From positions 3,906,001-3,970,000 of the forward strand of contig NZ_CP102332.1 of NCBI RefSeq assembly GCF_024600715.1: a DNA stretch of 64,000 bases, read 5' to 3'. Shown one piece after another: positions 46,234-57,086 of the stretch. The position numbers and the translations under genes were made by a program. The notes below the pieces were generated by a model, which was not told the DNA's origin, searched no databases, and worked only from the letters and a program-made list of their open reading frames with translations. Numbering within the stretch: the first letter of the stretch is position 1; the number at the start of each line of letters is the position of its first letter. This DNA comes from Streptomyces changanensis (GTDB lineage: Bacteria; Actinomycetota; Actinomycetes; Streptomycetales; Streptomycetaceae).

Positions 46234-47529
46234 ATGGCACCGAACGACAGCGACGCAAGGACCGCACGGCCCGTGCGCGCGAAGGTCACGCGGTACGCGG
46301 TCCCGGTAGCGGTGGCGGGGGTGGCGGCGGCGACGATCGGGCTCGTCCCGGCGCTCGCGGCGGCCGGCGACCCCGACCTGCCGAAGATCACCGCCCAGGA
46401 GCTCATTGAGAAGATCGCCGCGTCGGACGTCCAGCAGATGTCCGGCACGCTGAAGGTCAGCACCGACCTCGGACTGCCGTCCGTCGCGGGCCTCGGCGAC
46501 CTGCTCGGCGACTCGGGGGCGGCCGCGTCCGCCGACGCCCAGCTGATGAAGCTGGCGTCCGGCACCCACACCCTGCGGGTCGCCGCCGACGGCCCGGACC
46601 GGCAGCGGCTGACCGTCCAGGACGGCGCCGACGAGTACACCCTCGTCCACAACGGCGGCGAGGTGTGGGCGTACGACAGCAAGGCCGGCGAGGCCGTGCA
46701 CGAGGAGGCCCCGGCCGCGCACACCGGGCGCGGTGGCGAGCGCGGCCCCGGCTCCGACGCGCGCCGGCAGCCGCCCGTCACCCCGGGCGACCTCGCCTCG
46801 CAGGCGCTGGAGGCGGTCGACGCCACGACGTCCGTCACCGTCGAGGGCACGGCGCGGGTCGCCGGGCGGGACGCGTACCAGCTGGTCATCAGGCCCCGCC
46901 AGAGCGGTTCCACCATCGGGTCCGTGAAGGTGGCGGTCGACGCGCGCAACGGCGTCCCGCTGAAGTTCACGCTCACGCCGAGGGACGGCGGCAAGGCGGC
47001 GCTGGACGCCGGCTTCACCAAGGTCGACTTCGCGCGGCCGGACGCGTCGGTGTTCGCGTTCGCACCGCCGAAGGGCACGAAGGTGACGGAGGCGGACGCC
47101 GCCGGAGCGGGCTCCGAGGGGCCGGCCGCCGGGCTGAAGGAGAAGGACCGCAAGGCCGTCGAGGAGGGCCTGAAGGGGCTGGAAGGGCTGGAGGGCCCGG
47201 ACGGCTTCCAGGGGCTGAACGTCCTCGGTGAGGGTTGGACCACCGTCGTCGAGCTCGCCGGCCCGGGTGCGGGCGGGGACGCGGCGGCGCCCGCGCCGCG
47301 GCGGGACGGCGCGGGCGGCGCGGGCGGCGCCGGGGAGAAGGACGGACTGCCGCCCGAGGCGCAGCAGTTCCTCGACGGCCTCGGCGACCGGGTCACAGGC
47401 CCGTTCGGCTCCGGCATGGTCTTCAAGACCCGCCTGGTCAACGCCCTGATGACGGACGACGGCCGGGTGTACGTCGGCGCCGTGACCCAGCAGGCGCTGG
47501 TCGCGGCGGCGAACGGCGCCACGAAGTGA
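46234..47529 (+). CDS. Secreted LolA-fold (DUF2092-like) protein
   Basis: 431 residues from ATG 46234 (GGAGGT ribosome site). A signal-anchor (YAVPVAVAGVAAATIGLVPA, about 21-40) is followed by a lipoprotein-carrier-like LolA fold: SGTLKVSTDLGLP, HTLRVAADGPDRQRL and VHNGGEVWAYDS, then VTVEGTARVAGRDAYQLVIR and VKVAVDARNGVPLKF. The later part has a Gly/Glu/Leu-rich acidic stretch and a Gly/Ala linker unlike classic LolA. Probably handles lipids or lipoproteins outside the membrane; role unknown. It follows the polyprenyl synthase in the same direction. Confidence 0.8.
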   Translation: MAPNDSDARTARPVRAKVTRYAVPVAVAGVAAATIGLVPALAAAGDPDLPKITAQELIEKIAASDVQQMSGTLKVSTDLGLPSVAGLGDLLGDSGAAASADAQLMKLASGTHTLRVAADGPDRQRLTVQDGADEYTLVHNGGEVWAYDSKAGEAVHEEAPAAHTGRGGERGPGSDARRQPPVTPGDLASQALEAVDATTSVTVEGTARVAGRDAYQLVIRPRQSGSTIGSVKVAVDARNGVPLKFTLTPRDGGKAALDAGFTKVDFARPDASVFAFAPPKGTKVTEADAAGAGSEGPAAGLKEKDRKAVEEGLKGLEGLEGPDGFQGLNVLGEGWTTVVELAGPGAGGDAAAPAPRRDGAGGAGGAGEKDGLPPEAQQFLDGLGDRVTGPFGSGMVFKTRLVNALMTDDGRVYVGAVTQQALVAAANGATK

Positions 47530-47646
47530 CGTCGGCCCGGGCGTGACGGCACCCGTCCGGGCGTGACGTCGGCCCGGGCGTCGCGGCGGCGGTTCGGAGG
47601 GGACGGCGGCCCGCCCGGACCCCAGGGCTGCCGCCCGGACCCGACG

Positions 47647-47711
47647 GTGGCGGCCACGTACGGCGGCCGCCACGTACGGCAGGGGCCCACCGCACGGTCG
47701 CGGTGGGCCCC
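47647..47711. terminator. Two hairpins between convergent genes
   Basis: GTGGCGGCC (47647-47655) with GGCCGCCAC (47665-47673), and GGGGCCCACCGC (47682-47693) with its complement (47700-47711, 6-base loop). The second is 18 bases beyond the aminopeptidase stop. Confidence 0.75.
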
Positions 47712-47728
47712 TTCGGGTGTCGTCCGCC

Positions 47729-49760
<2,032 letters not shown>

Positions 49761-50795
49761 CTACAGCGTGGGGCGCGTGGACTGCGCGGCGGCCGCCTGG
49801 GCCTGGACCACGGCGCGGGAGGCGGCCTCGGCCGCGAGGCGGGCGGCCGTCGCGCGGGTGCGGTGCGCCGTGCGCAGGGCGTCCCACGTGAGCAGGGCCA
49901 GCGCCACCCACACCAGCGCGAACCCGGCCCACCGCTCCGGCGGCATCGCCTCGCGGAAGTACAGGACGCCGGCCAGGAACTGGAACACCGGCGCGAGGTA
50001 CTGGAGCAGCCCGAGCGTCGACAGCGGCACCCGGATCGCGGCCGCCCCGAAGCAGACGAGCGGCACGGCGGTGACGAGACCGGCCGACGCCAGCAGCGCC
50101 ATGTGCCCGACGCCCGCCGAACCGAAGGCGGCCTGCCCCTGGGAACCCAGCCACAGCAGGTACCCGAGGGCGGGCAGGAACTGCATGGCCGTCTCCGCGC
50201 CCAGCGACTCCAGGCCGCCCAGGTTGACCTTCTTCTTCACCAGGCCGTACGTCGCGAAGGTGAAGGCCAGCACCAGCGAGATCCACGGCGGCCTGCCGTA
50301 CCCGACCGCCAGCACCACCACCGCCGCGAACCCGGTGCCCACGGCCGCCCACTGCACCGGACGCAGCCGCTCCTTGAGCAGGATGACGCCCATGGCGATG
50401 GTGACCAGCGGGTTGATGAAGTAGCCGAGGGACGACTCGACGACGTGGCCGGCGTTGACCGCCCAGATGTAGAGGCCCCAGTTCACGGTGATCACGGCGG
50501 CCGCGACGGCGATCAGCCCCAGCTTGCGCGGCTGCCGCAGCAGCTCGGGCACCCAGGCCCAGCGGCGCACGACGAGCAGCGCCAGGGCCACCGCCACCAG
50601 GGACCACAGCATGCGATGGGCGAGTATCTCGACGGCGCCCGCCGGCTGGAGGAGGGGCCAGTACAGGGGGAACAACCCCCACATGCCGTAGGCCCCGATG
50701 CCGTAGAGGAGTCCCGCCCTCTGCTCGCCGCCGCCGCTCCTCGCCGCCACCGCGTCCGCCCTTCCCGTCCCGACGTCCGCCGTCCCGGCGACCAC
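49761..50795 (-). CDS. rarD: RarD-type EamA family transporter
   Basis: 344 residues from GTG 50795. After a polar start of about 28 residues come ten hydrophobic helices, as in EamA drug/metabolite transporters. RarD-type segments are GLLYGIGAYGMWGLFPLYWP, EILAHRMLWSLV, NWGLYIWAVNAGHVVESSLG and FQFLAGVLYFREAM. A C-terminal Ala/Arg/Gln-rich cytoplasmic tail follows. Substrate unknown; RarD is only named after a chloramphenicol-related phenotype. Confidence 0.9.
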   Translation of the reverse strand: MVAGTADVGTGRADAVAARSGGGEQRAGLLYGIGAYGMWGLFPLYWPLLQPAGAVEILAHRMLWSLVAVALALLVVRRWAWVPELLRQPRKLGLIAVAAAVITVNWGLYIWAVNAGHVVESSLGYFINPLVTIAMGVILLKERLRPVQWAAVGTGFAAVVVLAVGYGRPPWISLVLAFTFATYGLVKKKVNLGGLESLGAETAMQFLPALGYLLWLGSQGQAAFGSAGVGHMALLASAGLVTAVPLVCFGAAAIRVPLSTLGLLQYLAPVFQFLAGVLYFREAMPPERWAGFALVWVALALLTWDALRTAHRTRATAARLAAEAASRAVVQAQAAAAQSTRPTL

Positions 50796-50968
50796 CGTCC
50801 CGCACCGCCCTGTCCGGTCGACGGTAGCGCCGCACGGGAGGTCGTGTCATGCCCGTTTCGCCATACGGTCATGACGCGTCCGTCACGGCGACGGCCCCCG
50901 CCCGGACCCGCCCCCGCACGCGCCGGGGCCCGCCCGGACCTGCCCCCGCCCGGACCCGCCCCGCACGC

Positions 50969-51014
50969 GCTGGGGCCCGGTCCGGGAACCATGGGTTCCG
51001 GACCGGGCCCCAGC
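50969..51014. terminator. Terminator of the korAB operon
   Basis: Arms at 50969-50990 and 50994-51014 pair over 21 bases with a single bulged G and a 3-base loop. It lies 23 bases after the korB stop. Confidence 0.85.
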
Positions 51015-51037
51015 GGGGACGGACGGGTCGGCCGGCC

Positions 51038-52090
51038 TCAGCCGACCACCGTCCACGTGTCGTTCCCGGCGAGCAGCGTCGCCAGGTCGCCCTTGCCCCG
51101 CTGCTCGACGGCCACGTCCAGCTGGTCGGCCATGAGCGTGTCGTACACCGGCCGCTCCACGCTGCGGAAGACGCCGATCGGGGTGTGGTGCAGGGTGTCC
51201 GGGTCGGCCAGCCGCGACAGCGCGAACGCCGTCGTGGGCGACTGCGCGTGCGCGTCGTGGACCAGCACCCGCGACGCGTTCTCCGGCGTCACCTCCACGA
51301 CCCGCAGGTCACCGGTGGCCGGGTCGCGGACGACGCCCTTCGCCCCGTCCGCGCCGAAGCGGATCGGCTGCCCGTGCTCCAGCCGGATCACCGCCTCCTG
51401 CGCCCGGTCCTTGTCCTTCAGCGCCTCGAACGCGCCGTCGTTGAAGATGTTGCAGTTCTGGTAGATCTCCACCAGCGCCGTGCCCGGGTGGTCCGCCGCC
51501 GCCCGCAGCACCTCCGTGAGGTGCTTGCGGTCCGAGTCCACCGTCCGCGCCACGAACGACGCCTCCGCGCCCAGCGCCAGCGACACCGGGTTGAAGGGCG
51601 CGTCCAGCGACCCCATCGGCGTCGACTTCGTGATCTTCCCGACCTCGGAGGTCGGCGAGTACTGGCCCTTCGTCAGGCCGTAGATCCGGTTGTTGAACAG
51701 CAGGATCTTGAGGTTGACGTTCCGGCGCAGCGCGTGGATCAGGTGGTTGCCGCCGATGGACAGGGCGTCGCCGTCCCCCGTGACCACCCACACCGACAGG
51801 TCCTGCCGCGAGCCGGCCAGACCCGTGGCGATGGCCGGGGCGCGGCCGTGGATGGAGTGCATGCCGTACGTGTTCATGTAGTACGGGAAGCGGGACGAGC
51901 AGCCGATGCCGGAGACGAAGACGATGTTCTCCTTCGCCAGCCCCAGCTCGGGCATGAAGCCCTGCACGGCGGCGAGGATGGCGTAGTCACCGCAGCCGGG
52001 GCACCAGCGGACCTCCTGGTCCGACTTGAAGTCCTTCATGGACTGCTTGCCCTCGGCCTTGGGCACCAGGGTCAGGGCTTCACTGGGCAT
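51038..52090 (-). CDS. korB: 2-oxoacid:ferredoxin oxidoreductase subunit beta
   Basis: 350 residues from ATG 52090, overlapping the korA stop by 11 bases. Thiamine-diphosphate subunit: RWCPGCGDYAIL (cluster/TPP-proximal Cys), VSGIGCSSRFPYY, the TPP-Mg motif GDGDALSIGGNH and NNRIYGLTKGQ. With KorA it oxidatively decarboxylates a 2-oxoacid, most likely 2-oxoglutarate, with CoA and reduces ferredoxin. Cytoplasmic. Confidence 0.95.
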   Translation of the reverse strand: MPSEALTLVPKAEGKQSMKDFKSDQEVRWCPGCGDYAILAAVQGFMPELGLAKENIVFVSGIGCSSRFPYYMNTYGMHSIHGRAPAIATGLAGSRQDLSVWVVTGDGDALSIGGNHLIHALRRNVNLKILLFNNRIYGLTKGQYSPTSEVGKITKSTPMGSLDAPFNPVSLALGAEASFVARTVDSDRKHLTEVLRAAADHPGTALVEIYQNCNIFNDGAFEALKDKDRAQEAVIRLEHGQPIRFGADGAKGVVRDPATGDLRVVEVTPENASRVLVHDAHAQSPTTAFALSRLADPDTLHHTPIGVFRSVERPVYDTLMADQLDVAVEQRGKGDLATLLAGNDTWTVVG

Positions 52091-54107
52091 CGATGGCCTC
52101 CTTCAGCGCCGCGGCGAGCCGCTCGGCCTTGAACGGCATGCCGTTGATCTGCGTGTGGCTGCGTGCGTCGACCAGGTACCTGGCGCGGATCAGCAGGGCG
52201 AGCTGCCCCAGGTTCATCTCCGGCACGACGACCCTGTCGTACCGCCCCAGCACCTCGCCGAGGTTGGCCGGGAAGGGGTTGAGGTGGCGCAGGTGGGCCT
52301 GGGCGATCGTCTCGCCGGCGTTCCGCAGCCGCCGCACGGCGGCCGTGATCGGCCCGTACGTCGAGCCCCAGCCCAGCACCAGCGTGCGCGCCCGCCCGGA
52401 GGGGTCGTCGACCGCCACGTCCGGCACGGCGATGCCGTCCACCTTGGCCTGGCGGGTGCGGACCATGAACTCGTGGTTGGCCGGGTCGTACGAGATGTTG
52501 CCCGTGCCGTCCTGCTTCTCGATGCCGCCGATGCGGTGCTCCAGCCCCGGCGTGCCCGGGACCGCCCACGGCCGGGCCAGCGTCTCCGGGTCGCGCTTGT
52601 ACGGCCAGAAGACCTCCGTACCGTCCTCCAGGGTGTGGTTCGGGCCCGTCGCGAAGGAGACGCCCAGGTCCGGCAAATCCGCCACGTCCGGGATGCGCCA
52701 CGGCTCGGAGCCGTTGGCCAGGTAGCCGTCCGACAGCAGGAACACCGGCGTCCGGTACGTCAGCGCGATGCGCGCCGCCTCCAGCGCCGCGTCGAAGCAG
52801 TCCGCCGGCGTCCGCGGCGCCACCACGGGGACCGGCGCCTCGCCGTTGCGGCCGTACATCGCCTGGAGCAGGTCCGCCTGCTCCGTCTTGGTCGGCAGGC
52901 CCGTCGACGGGCCGCCCCGCTGGATGTCCACGATGAGCAGGGGCAGCTCCAGCGACACGGCCAGGCCGATCGTCTCCGACTTCAGGGCCACACCCGGCCC
53001 GGACGTCGTCGTCACCGCCAGCGAGCCGCCGAACGCGGCGCCGAGCGCCGCGCCGATGCCCGCGATCTCGTCCTCGGCCTGGAAGGTCCGCACGCCGAAG
53101 TTCTTGTGCCGGCTCAGCTCGTGCAGGATGTCCGACGCCGGGGTGATCGGGTACGAGCCCAGGTACAGCGGCAGGTCCGCCTGGCGGGCGGCGGCGATCA
53201 GCCCGTACGACAGGGCGAGGTTCCCGGAGATGTTGCGGTACGTGCCCGGGGGGAACGCCGACGTGGCCGGGGCCACCTCGTAGGAGACGGCGAAGTCCTC
53301 CGTCGTCTCGCCGAAGTTCCAGCCCGCCCGGAAGGCCGTCACGTTCGCCTCGGCGATGTCCGGCTTCCCCGCGAACTTGCGGCGCAGGAACTGCTCGGTG
53401 CCCTCGGTCGGCCGGTGGTACATCCACGACAGCAGGCCCAGCGCGAACATGTTCTTCGACCGCTCGGCCTCCTTGCGGGACAGGCCGAACTCCTTCAGCG
53501 CCTCGATCGTGAGCGTCGTCAGCGGCACCGGGTGGACGCGGTAACCGTCCAGGGTGCCGTCCTCCAGCGGCGACGTCTCGTAGCCGACCTTGGCCATGGC
53601 GCGCTTGGCGAACTCGTCGGTGTTGACGATGATCTCGCCGCCGCGCGGCACGTCCGCGAGGTTCGCCTTCAGCGCCGCCGGGTTCATCGCGACCAGCACG
53701 TTCGGCGCGTCGCCGGGGGTGAGGATGTCGTGGTCGGCGAAGTGCAGCTGGAACGAGGAGACGCCCGGCAGCGTCCCGGCGGGGGCGCGGATCTCGGCGG
53801 GGAAGTTCGGCAGCGTCGACAGGTCGTTGCCGAAGGACGCCGTCTCCGACGTGAAGCGGTCACCCGTGAGCTGCATGCCGTCGCCCGAGTCACCCGCGAA
53901 ACGGATGATCACCCGGTCCAGACGGCGGACCTCCTTCTCCGAGCCGCGCCGCTGCTCCGTAGCGCCGTGCCGCTCCCCGGCGGTCGTTCCTTCGGTGGCT
54001 CCGTCGGTCGCTGCGGTGGTCGCCGCGTCGGTCGTTCCGGCGGCCCGCAGGGCCTCCCGCGCCGTCTCACCCGTCTGCTCGGCCGGGCTACTGACCTGGC
54101 TGGTCAC
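52080..54107 (-). CDS. korA: 2-oxoacid:ferredoxin oxidoreductase subunit alpha (gamma-alpha fusion)
   Basis: 675 residues from GTG 54107 (GGGAGGT ribosome site). A Thr/Ala-rich start of about 60 residues is unusual. A gamma domain follows (VIIRFAGDSGDGMQLTG, ISSFQLHF-type VSSFQLHFADHDILTPGDAP), then the alpha domain (YLGSYPITPASDILHELSR, FQAEDEIAGIGAALGAAFGG, TTSGPGVALKSE) and a C-terminal TPP-fold segment (VLGWGSTYGPI). The gamma-alpha order matches Kor-type enzymes of Actinobacteria. It provides the 2-oxoacid and CoA sites and, with KorB, generates low-potential reduced ferredoxin. Confidence 0.95.
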   Translation of the reverse strand: MTSQVSSPAEQTGETAREALRAAGTTDAATTAATDGATEGTTAGERHGATEQRRGSEKEVRRLDRVIIRFAGDSGDGMQLTGDRFTSETASFGNDLSTLPNFPAEIRAPAGTLPGVSSFQLHFADHDILTPGDAPNVLVAMNPAALKANLADVPRGGEIIVNTDEFAKRAMAKVGYETSPLEDGTLDGYRVHPVPLTTLTIEALKEFGLSRKEAERSKNMFALGLLSWMYHRPTEGTEQFLRRKFAGKPDIAEANVTAFRAGWNFGETTEDFAVSYEVAPATSAFPPGTYRNISGNLALSYGLIAAARQADLPLYLGSYPITPASDILHELSRHKNFGVRTFQAEDEIAGIGAALGAAFGGSLAVTTTSGPGVALKSETIGLAVSLELPLLIVDIQRGGPSTGLPTKTEQADLLQAMYGRNGEAPVPVVAPRTPADCFDAALEAARIALTYRTPVFLLSDGYLANGSEPWRIPDVADLPDLGVSFATGPNHTLEDGTEVFWPYKRDPETLARPWAVPGTPGLEHRIGGIEKQDGTGNISYDPANHEFMVRTRQAKVDGIAVPDVAVDDPSGRARTLVLGWGSTYGPITAAVRRLRNAGETIAQAHLRHLNPFPANLGEVLGRYDRVVVPEMNLGQLALLIRARYLVDARSHTQINGMPFKAERLAAALKEAIDAQ

Positions 54108-54405
54108 TGAACTGGACCTCCCTCGAGACAAGGGGCCTCCCCGCCGTCGGCGGGAGAACGCTCGGAAGACAGCCGGACGACCGGCCGTCCCGAGGCCCAC
54201 CCTACGTCGGTAAGGGTTCCCTTCCCTGGACAGCTCGAATGATGGACGCCACTCCGAGACGCCCCTTTGTCCTGGAACATCATGCTTGGTCTCCCCCCGT
54301 GTGCCACCGGAACGGCGCTCCCGGCCCGGTCTTCGGTCTTGGGTCCCCTCCGCGGGCGGCAGCGCCGATGGCCTGCCGGCCCGGCCACTGTGGGCGGGGC
54401 GTGGA
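54108..54405. promoter_or_regulatory. Region upstream of korA
   Basis: About 300 bases between the response-regulator stop and the korA start, both leftward. No gene is supported and no clear hairpin or -10/-35 pair stands out; it must hold the korA promoter. Confidence 0.4.
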
Positions 54406-55077
54406 TCAGGTGTTCAGGTAGGTCAGCACCGCGAGCACCCGCCGGTGGTCGCCGTCGCTCGGCGACAGCCCCAGCTTCAGGAAGATGTTGCTGACGTGCT
54501 TCTCGACCGCCCCGTCGCTCACCACCAGCTGACGCGCGACCGCCGAGTTCGTCCGCCCCTCGGCCATCAGACCGAGGACCTCCCGCTCCCGCGGCGTCAG
54601 CGCCGCCAGCACGTCCTGCCGCCGGCTGCGCCCCAGCAGCTGCGCCACCACCTCCGGGTCGAGCGCGGTGCCGCCGCGCGCGACCCGCACGACCGCGTCC
54701 ACGAAGTCGCGGACGTCCGCGACCCTGTCCTTCAGCAGGTACCCCACGCCCCGGCTGCTGCCGGCCAGCAGCTCCGTCGCGTACCGCTCCTCGACGTACT
54801 GGGACAGCACCAGCACGCCGATCCCCGGATGGTCCGCGCGCAGCTTCACGGCCGCCCTGACGCCCTCGTCGGTGTGGGTCGGCGGCATCCGCACGTCCGC
54901 GACGACCACGTCCGGCGGCGCCCCGTCGGCGACCAGCGCGTCCACCGTGCGCAGTAGCGCGTCCGCGTCCCCCACGCCCGCGACGACGTCGTGTCCGCGG
55001 TCGGTCAGCAGCCGGGTCAGACCCTCCCGGAGCAGTACGGAATCCTCGGCGATGACCACCCGCACCCTGTCGTCCAC
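54406..55077 (-). CDS. NarL/LuxR-type response regulator
   Basis: 223 residues from GTG 55077. The receiver domain has the acidic pair E11-D12, the phosphoacceptor D61 ([10 protein letters not shown]) and K116-type Lys in YLLKDRV. The C-terminal LuxR HTH (about 157-205) has [20 protein letters not shown]. It lies 106 bases downstream of two histidine kinases on the same strand and is the only response regulator here, so both kinases probably act on it. Targets are unknown; the adjacent nuo2 and korAB operons are candidates. Confidence 0.9.
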   Translation of the reverse strand: MDDRVRVVIAEDSVLLREGLTRLLTDRGHDVVAGVGDADALLRTVDALVADGAPPDVVVADVRMPPTHTDEGVRAAVKLRADHPGIGVLVLSQYVEERYATELLAGSSRGVGYLLKDRVADVRDFVDAVVRVARGGTALDPEVVAQLLGRSRRQDVLAALTPREREVLGLMAEGRTNSAVARQLVVSDGAVEKHVSNIFLKLGLSPSDGDHRRVLAVLTYLNT

Positions 55078-55183
55078 AGCCCTGCGGCCCCCACTTCGAT
55101 CGGCTCCGGTACGGCGACGTCCACCGTCACCACCAGCATCCCAGCAAGTTCGGCCATGTGGGTGACAGAGCGTTCAACTGTGT

Positions 55184-56635
55184 TCAACTGCGCCAGGGCA
55201 GCTCCGCCGTGACCGTCGTCGGGCCGCCCGGCGGGGAGTCGACGACGAGGAGCCCGTCGACGGCACCCAGGCGTTCGGCGAGCCGCGCGAGGCCGCTGCC
55301 GGTGGTGGGGTCGGTGGTCGGTTTCGCGGTCGGGCCGGATGTCGGGCCGGATGTCGGGTCGGTGGTGGGGGCTTTTGTCGGGCCGGTGGTCGTTTCGGCG
55401 GTCGGGCCGGTGGTCGTTCCGGTGGTCGGGGCGGCGCCGCCGCGCCCGTCGTCGGTGACCTGGACGAGGAGGCGGTCGCCGCTGTGCCAGACCTCGACGG
55501 AGGCCCGGCGGGCGCCCGCGTGCTGCGAGACGTTCCGCAGCAGCTCGGAGACGGCGACGTAGGCGATCCCCTCGATGGCCGCGGCGGGCCGTTCCGGCAG
55601 GTCGACGGTCACGGTCACGGGGACGGTGCAGCGGGAGGCGACGGAGGAGAGCGCGGCGTCGAGGCCCCGGTCGGTGAGGATGGCGGGGTGGATGCCGCGG
55701 GCGAGGTCGCGCAGTTCCCGCAGGGCGAGCTTCACCTCGCCGTGCGCCTCGTCGACCATGCGGGCGGCGGCCTCCGGGTCCTCGCCGGCCCTCTCCTTGG
55801 CGAGGCCGAGGTCCATGGCGAGGGCGGCGAGGCGGGCCTGGGCGCCGTCGTGCAGGTCGCGCTCGATGCGCCGCAGGTCCGCCGCGGCGGTGTCCACGAC
55901 CACGCCCCGGTCCGACTCCAGCTCCACGACACGGCTGGCCAGCCGCGAGGGGCCGAGCAGCCCGACCACGAGCAGCCGGTCGACCCCGGCCAGCGCCCGG
56001 ATCACCCACGGCGTCACCAGGACGAGGACCAGGCCGACGAGGCAGCTCGCCCCCACGACGTACGCCGTGTCCAGGACGACGCTGTGCCGCCCGTCCCCGT
56101 ACAGCTGCACGCCGTCCACCCCCGCGTACAGGGGCAGCAGCCACTGCCAGAGCGGGTACGTGAACAGCGCCCACGCCGTGGTCCACAGGGTCACCGCGAC
56201 GGAGAACGCGAAGACCGCCCACGGCATGTGCACCACCGCGTACAGCAGGTGCCGCCACGACGCGCCGCTCTTCAGCGTCGCCCCCATCCACGCGAACGGC
56301 CCGCTGCCGGGCTCCGTCCGGGTCCGTACCGGCTCCGGGGCGGCGACCCGGGTACCGAGCAGGGCCCGCGCCCGCGCCCGCTCGACCACGCCGAAGCCCC
56401 GGCACAGCGCCAGGCCCGCGGCCAGCACCGGGATGCCGACGAACGTCACGACCAGCCCGGCGCCGACCGCCAGCGCCGTCACGGAGAGCGCGAAGTACAG
56501 GACGCCGAGCGGCAGACCCACCACCAGGTGGCAGAACTCACGCCAGGTGCGAGGGGACAGCGGGGCGGCGAGCCACGCGGGGACGCGCGGCGGACGCGGG
56601 CGGCCGGTGGTGTCCGGCCGGTATGCCATGGCCAT
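55184..56635 (-). CDS. Sensor histidine kinase A (repeat insertion in the ATP lid)
   Basis: 483 residues from ATG 56635 (a second ATG lies at 56629). Residues about 30-250 form a membrane sensor with four or more helices (Streptomyces PF13796-like). The HisKA_3 dimerisation box RRIERDLHDGAQARL has the phosphorylated H262. The HATPase domain has SELLRNVSQHAGA (N box), VTDDGRGG (G1) and GSGLARLAERLGA (G2). Between G1 and G2 about 44 residues of TTGP/TxxP four-residue repeats are inserted, absent from the paralogue at 57087. The DNA is eleven 12-base units. Large parts of the catalytic core are nearly identical to the paralogue. Confidence 0.88.
   Translation of the reverse strand: MAMAYRPDTTGRPRPPRVPAWLAAPLSPRTWREFCHLVVGLPLGVLYFALSVTALAVGAGLVVTFVGIPVLAAGLALCRGFGVVERARARALLGTRVAAPEPVRTRTEPGSGPFAWMGATLKSGASWRHLLYAVVHMPWAVFAFSVAVTLWTTAWALFTYPLWQWLLPLYAGVDGVQLYGDGRHSVVLDTAYVVGASCLVGLVLVLVTPWVIRALAGVDRLLVVGLLGPSRLASRVVELESDRGVVVDTAAADLRRIERDLHDGAQARLAALAMDLGLAKERAGEDPEAAARMVDEAHGEVKLALRELRDLARGIHPAILTDRGLDAALSSVASRCTVPVTVTVDLPERPAAAIEGIAYVAVSELLRNVSQHAGARRASVEVWHSGDRLLVQVTDDGRGGAAPTTGTTTGPTAETTTGPTKAPTTDPTSGPTSGPTAKPTTDPTTGSGLARLAERLGAVDGLLVVDSPPGGPTTVTAELPWRS
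55305..55436. repeat. 12-bp coding minisatellite, 11 units
   Basis: Units of the type GTCGGGCCGGTG, GTCGGGCCGGAT and GTCGTTTCGGCG run head-to-tail every 12 bases inside the kinase A gene. Because 12 is a multiple of 3, gain or loss of units keeps the frame. Confidence 0.85.
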
Positions 56636-57086
56636 GGGGAGATCCGTTTCTGCTCGCGTGGGGTCGGTCGGCGTGGGGAACGGGGCGGCGGGGAGGGTGG
56701 TGCGTCGGGGCGGGTGGTGCGTCGGGGCGGGTGGTGCGTCGGGGTGGGCGGTGTGGCGGGGTGGGCAATGCGGCGGGGTGGGCGGTGCGGCGGGGCGGGT
56801 GGCCGTGGGTGGGTGCCTCCGGGTGGTGGGTGCGGCGGGGCCGGGCGGGCTCACCTCCTCGGGGTCGGCGGGCTCGGGTCCCGGCCGGGGTGCCCGCCCT
56901 TCTCCGCCGACCCCTGCGGGGGCGAACCCGCCCGGCCCCGCCTCCCGTCCCGGGCGCCTGACCGGTCGCGGGAACGGTGGGCGTGGGCGGGTGGCAGGTC
57001 GTGTGGTGGCGGAGCCGCTGGGCGCGGGCGTGCGAGGGCTGCCCCGGGGCGTGCGGTCGCCGCGGGGCGGATGCTGTGCGGGAGCG
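56636..57086. other. Gene-free region between the two kinases
   Basis: About 450 bases with a 17-base tandem repeat at 56699-56801 (listed separately) and GC-rich sequence elsewhere. No gene is supported. It may hold a promoter for kinase A and the response regulator. Confidence 0.5.
56699..56801. repeat. 17-bp tandem repeat, 6 copies
   Basis: The unit GGTGCGTCGGGGCGGGT starts at 56699 and recurs at 56716 and 56733; diverged copies (GGTGTGGCGGGGTGGGC-like) follow at 56750, 56767 and 56784, all exactly 17 bases apart. Confidence 0.8.
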
